Made by a program: the position numbers and the translations under genes
NCBI RefSeq assembly: GCF_041380015.1
Contig: NZ_CP159978.1
DNA length: 64,000 bases
Strand: one strand, 5' to 3'
DNA from: Buchananella felis
Lineage (GTDB): Bacteria; Actinomycetota; Actinomycetes; Actinomycetales; Actinomycetaceae
Shown: positions 60,708 to 64,000 of the stretch, one piece after another
How positions within the stretch are numbered: position 1 is the stretch's first letter
Layout: each line of letters begins with the position of its first letter
Notes under the pieces: generated by a model
Told to the model about the DNA's origin: nothing
What the model saw: only the letters and a program-made list of their open reading frames with translations
Databases searched by the model: none

Positions 60708-63460
60708 GGATGGCGCGCCGCGCTGTACTGGCTGGCGTGGCGGCGCTGGGTGCCCTCTTGCTGGTGCCGGCCGCCCTGCCTGCCGCCGCCTTTTCCGGCC
60801 CCGCCGCGCTTTCTTCCGCCCCCCTGTCCGCGCCTTTTGGGGTGGCCGACGCTGGCGCCCCCGCCGCCCGGACCGGTGGAGCCCTTCTTGCCGCCGCCGC
60901 CCCAGCCGCCCCCGCCGCCCCGCATGACTCGCCGAGCCTGCGGGTGGAGCTGACTTCCCTGGAACCGGCGGTGATCCAGGCCGGGGCCACGGTGTCCCTG
61001 AGCGGGCGGGTGACGAACCAGCTGGCGCAGACCGTGCAGGGGGTGGAGCTGGAGTTGCAGCTGCATTCCTCGTCCTCGCTCACGCGGGCGGGTCTGTACC
61101 AGTTCCTCTCCACCGGTGAGGTGGACGGCGGCGTGGATCAGCTGGTGGGGGTGCTGCCGTTGGCGGTAGAGCTGGCGCCGGGCACCGCCACTGAGTTTTC
61201 TCTTTCTATCCCGGCCGCGCAGCTGCCGGACTGGGGGGAGGATGGCGGGCCGCGCGGCCTGACGGTGGCCGCCTATGCGCTGCAGTCCGCGCCCGAGCCG
61301 GCGGCGGCGCTGGAGTACCGGTGGCCCACGGATAGCGGCGAGGACGGCCCGGAGGGATGGGCGCGTACCTTCCTGGTGGGCGATTCTGGGCAGCGGGCAC
61401 GGCCCGTGGAGGTGGGGGTGGTGGCCCCGCTGGCGGCCACCGATGCCGAGCTCGCGGCGGCCCTGCGCCACGGCGCCCCGGTGGCCCGCGTCGCGCAGCA
61501 GCGGGCGGCTGACCTGGCCCAGGCCGGCGCGCTGCCCGGGATCACGCTGGCGGTGGACCCGATGCTGCTGCAGCCTGACCTGGAGACCAGCCAGTTCCTG
61601 CGGGCCGACCTGAGCCCGATCAGCGCGCTAGATCCCTCCGCGCGCCGCGCCTCCACGCCGTTCAAGCTGGCCTCCTCCCCCACCCCCTTGCCGTCCGCCA
61701 CTCCTGCTGACACCGGCCCCGCCCCGACCGGGCCGAGCGCTGCGCCAAGCGCGCCCGGCTTGGCTTCGGCTTCCGCCGCACCGGCAGCCACGACTGCGGG
61801 CACGGAGCCCGGCGCGGCGGCCTCTGCGCCTAGTGCGCCGCAAAGCGAGGCGGCGGGGGCGGCAGCGTCGGCCACCCCGGGTGAGACAGGTGGGGCGGCG
61901 GCATCGACCAGTCCTACCCCCCAACCGAGCGTGGCGGCCAACGACAAGTGGGCAGCGCTACCGCTCGCCCACGCCCTACGCTCGGATGATGAGATCATGT
62001 GGCTCACGCCCTGGGATGTGCCGGGCGGGCGGGAGTACCCGACGGAGGTCGACTGGCTACCGCAGGCCCTGCCGGGCGTGCCCACCCTCAGCAAGGTCGC
62101 GTGGGCAGACTCGGCCTCCTGGGACAGCCTCTCCCTCTACTCCCCCGTAGAAGGCGGCCAATTCTCCGCAGTCATCGCGCCCGTCGCCCCCACCTTGCAG
62201 GCGGACGACGCCCCGCCGGCCACCGAGCTGCAGCTGGCCGGAGCGCGCGGCACCTACCAGGTGGCCGGCGTGCAACCGGACCGGCCCCTCTCCTTGGCTG
62301 CGGCCGGCAAGGACCTGCAGGGCAAGGCGCTCACCGCGTTGGAGCGTCGGCAGCTGCTGATCTCCCAGACCGCGCTGCTGGCCGGCGCCGCCAACGGGGA
62401 GCCGGTGTTCCTGGCCGCTATCGAGCGCGGCAACGCGGTCAGCGCGGCGGACCTGGCGGCCGTCTCCGCCGCCCTGGAGGCCAGCCCGTGGGCCACCCCA
62501 GTCCCGCTCAGCCGCGTCCTGGGAGTCCCCGCAGAGCAGGCCGCAGCGGCAGACGCAGAACGTGCATCCCCGCAGGAGAGCGCATCCCGGCAGGAGAGCG
62601 CGTTACCGCAGGAGAGCGCGTTACCGCAGGAGAGCGCGTTACCGCAGGAGGGGTCCGGAGCGGGGGACGCCGCCGGCAACGCGCAGGCCACCTCCGCCGG
62701 GCCGGCCGCCCAGGTGGAACTGGCCCCGCCGGACTCCGCCCACGTCGCCCGGCTGGTGCAGGTGCGCACCGGGGTGGAGTCGCTCGACGCGCTATTGCAA
62801 CGCTCCAACGCCCAGTCCGCGTACTGGGCCGTGGAGGGGGCGGCGGCCCAGCTCAGCTCGAGCGCGTGGGCCCACCCCACGGACCCGGCCGCGGCGGGGG
62901 TGTTCGCCGACTTCCACCAGCGCCTGGACACCGTGAACCAGGCGGTGGGAATCAACTCTCCCTCCACCATCAACCTGATCGACTCCTCGGCCCAGGTGCC
63001 CCTGTCGATGCACAATCCGCTGCCCGTGCCCGTGCGGGTGGGGCTGCTGCTCACCCCCCACTCGGCGCACCTGCGGTTCGAGGAGGTCACGGTCTCCCTG
63101 GAACCCAAGCGCCACCAGGTAGTGCACGTGCCGGTCAAGGCCGTGGGCAACGCGGACGTGGACGTGCTGGCGGAGCTCTACGGGTACGACGGCACCGTGG
63201 TGGGCAGCCCCATCATGCTGCAGGTGCGGGTGCGCGCGGACTGGGAGAAATTGGGGTTTGGCACGGTCTCCGCGATCGGTCTGCTCCTGTTCGCCCTCGC
63301 GCTGGTGCGAAACTACGTAAAGCGACGCCACACCGGACCAGGTGAGGAAAACGCGCCCGGGGAGCCGGCCAACGGCTGGATCCCGCCCCGGACCACAACG
63401 CGGCCGCCCCAGCCCGAATGGGCGAAGCTGCTGGACACCGACGAAAGGCAGGACGGATGA
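60704..63460 (+). CDS. DUF6049 family secreted/membrane protein
   Basis: A protein of about 918 residues with a signal peptide (RMARRAVLAGVAALGALLLVPAALPAAA) and a beta-rich head (LRVELTSLEPAVIQAGATVSL). A large region is broken by long Ala/Ser/Pro-rich inserts, including four QESALP units at 62572-62650. A C-terminal membrane helix (GTVSAIGLLLFALALVRNYV) ends in a basic cytoplasmic tail. It is the positional equivalent of mycobacterial Rv3909, between a NUDIX protein and MurJ, and probably supports cell-wall synthesis, but its function is not established. GTG 60704 overlaps the NUDIX stop; ATG 60710 is an equally good start. It overlaps murJ by 4 bp. Confidence 0.8.
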   Translation: MRMARRAVLAGVAALGALLLVPAALPAAAFSGPAALSSAPLSAPFGVADAGAPAARTGGALLAAAAPAAPAAPHDSPSLRVELTSLEPAVIQAGATVSLSGRVTNQLAQTVQGVELELQLHSSSSLTRAGLYQFLSTGEVDGGVDQLVGVLPLAVELAPGTATEFSLSIPAAQLPDWGEDGGPRGLTVAAYALQSAPEPAAALEYRWPTDSGEDGPEGWARTFLVGDSGQRARPVEVGVVAPLAATDAELAAALRHGAPVARVAQQRAADLAQAGALPGITLAVDPMLLQPDLETSQFLRADLSPISALDPSARRASTPFKLASSPTPLPSATPADTGPAPTGPSAAPSAPGLASASAAPAATTAGTEPGAAASAPSAPQSEAAGAAASATPGETGGAAASTSPTPQPSVAANDKWAALPLAHALRSDDEIMWLTPWDVPGGREYPTEVDWLPQALPGVPTLSKVAWADSASWDSLSLYSPVEGGQFSAVIAPVAPTLQADDAPPATELQLAGARGTYQVAGVQPDRPLSLAAAGKDLQGKALTALERRQLLISQTALLAGAANGEPVFLAAIERGNAVSAADLAAVSAALEASPWATPVPLSRVLGVPAEQAAAADAERASPQESASRQESALPQESALPQESALPQEGSGAGDAAGNAQATSAGPAAQVELAPPDSAHVARLVQVRTGVESLDALLQRSNAQSAYWAVEGAAAQLSSSAWAHPTDPAAAGVFADFHQRLDTVNQAVGINSPSTINLIDSSAQVPLSMHNPLPVPVRVGLLLTPHSAHLRFEEVTVSLEPKRHQVVHVPVKAVGNADVDVLAELYGYDGTVVGSPIMLQVRVRADWEKLGFGTVSAIGLLLFALALVRNYVKRRHTGPGEENAPGEPANGWIPPRTTTRPPQPEWAKLLDTDERQDG
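62572..62650. repeat. 18-bp repeats encoding QESALP units
   Basis: About four head-to-tail units of GCAGGAGAGCGCRTYMCS encode Gln-Glu-Ser-Ala-Leu-Pro in the variable insert of the DUF6049 protein. The number of units is likely to vary between strains. Confidence 0.85.
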
Positions 63461-64000
63461 GTCAGCCAGAGCGCTCGACTTCCCTGGCGCGCAGCTCAAC
63501 GATCATGTTCTCCGGCACCCTCGTGTCGCGCGTGCTCGGCTTCATCCGCAACGCGCTGCTGGTGGCGGTGATCGGCGTCGCCGGCGCCAACGACGCGTTC
63601 ACGGTGGCCAACACGCTGCCGAACACCGTGTTCAACCTGCTGGCCGGCGGCGTGCTCAACGCCATCCTGGTGCCGCAGATCATCCGGGCGCTGCGCTCCA
63701 AGACCGGCGGTGAGGAGTACGTCAACCGGCTCCTAACCGTCACCGGTGCGATGATCCTGGGCCTGACCGTGCTCTCCACGGCCTTCGCCCCGCTGCTGGT
63801 GCGCCTGTTCGCCGGCGGCCTGGACGCCGGCTGGTTCAACCTGGCGGTGGTCTTCGCCTACTGGTGCCTGCCCCAGGTGTTCTTCTACGGCGTGTTCGCC
63901 CTGCTCTCCCAGGTGCTCAACGCCAAGAACTCCTTCGGGTGGCCCATGTGGGCCCCGGCCATCAACAACGTGGTCGGCATCGCCGGCCTGCTGGCCTTCC
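63457..64000 (+). CDS. murJ: Lipid II flippase MurJ (partial, 5' end)
   Basis: The first 181 residues of a MurJ/MviN protein, which moves lipid II across the membrane for peptidoglycan synthesis. The segments SSTIMFSGTLVSRVLGFIRNALLVAVIG, NTLPNTVFNLLAGGVLNAILVPQ and the conserved charged R-x-L-GF-R motif are typical. In mycobacteria the protein continues into a kinase-like and sugar-binding C-terminus; that part lies outside this window. It starts in an ATGA overlap with the DUF6049 gene. Confidence 0.95.
   Translation, partial: MSQPERSTSLARSSTIMFSGTLVSRVLGFIRNALLVAVIGVAGANDAFTVANTLPNTVFNLLAGGVLNAILVPQIIRALRSKTGGEEYVNRLLTVTGAMILGLTVLSTAFAPLLVRLFAGGLDAGWFNLAVVFAYWCLPQVFFYGVFALLSQVLNAKNSFGWPMWAPAINNVVGIAGLLAF

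Overview
The window is high-GC DNA from an actinobacterium, most likely a host-associated member of the Actinomycetaceae. That reading rests on cell-wall-binding (CWB2) surface proteins, a choice-of-anchor-M protein, a giant SpaA/Cna-B type pilin with an LPXTG-like sorting signal, GTG/TTG starts and actinobacterial gene orders. The right half follows the order known from mycobacterial replication origins: dnaB, rplI, rpsR, ssb, rpsF, a class A PBP, a PadR regulator and ino1. It is followed, after an inserted two-component system, by a CCA-transferase, a NUDIX hydrolase, a DUF6049 protein and murJ. The window is therefore probably origin-proximal, although oriC itself is not in it.

Layout. At 1-1846 (minus) lie E1 beta and E1 alpha of a 2-oxo acid dehydrogenase, divergent from a YwiC-like membrane protein. 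At 3357-8560 a solitary type ISP restriction-modification gene is framed by two identical 117-bp direct repeats. At 8.9-18.1 kb lie hisC, a holin-like protein, a WXG100-like/lipase-like pair, purB, a DsbA/CcdA thiol pair, a DedA protein and a DUF4287-type protein. At 18.2-31.5 kb are a secreted GH20 hexosaminidase with CWB2 repeats, a 1.3-kb repeat-rich non-coding island and an 8.3-kb pilin/adhesin gene. At 31.9-35.2 kb is a copper operon (csoR, copZ, copA) with a visible operator. At 35.4-42.8 kb are an unknown protein, a kinase-like/flippase-like membrane fusion and a choice-of-anchor-M/CWB2 surface protein with a Zur-like box. At 43-51 kb are dnaB, a MATE exporter, the ribosomal/ssb operon and a PBP. 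At 51.2-52.9 kb are a PadR regulator and ino1. At 52.9-58.3 kb is an unusual three-gene signalling locus: histidine kinase, response regulator, paralogous histidine kinase. At 58.6-64 kb lie cca, nudix, DUF6049 and murJ (cut by the window end).

The most unusual signals are four. First, the HK-RR-HK locus, whose two large kinases carry the ATPase domain between two membrane modules and have a second, degenerate kinase-like C-terminus. Second, the direct-repeat-framed type ISP gene. Third, a 13-base word, GGCAACGTCGKCC, with ten exact occurrences, often placed in protein linkers or at gene ends. Fourth, a dispersed palindromic repeat of about 100 bp whose core is inverted relative to its flanks in one of four copies. 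All family assignments were made by eye from sequence motifs; no database search was run.
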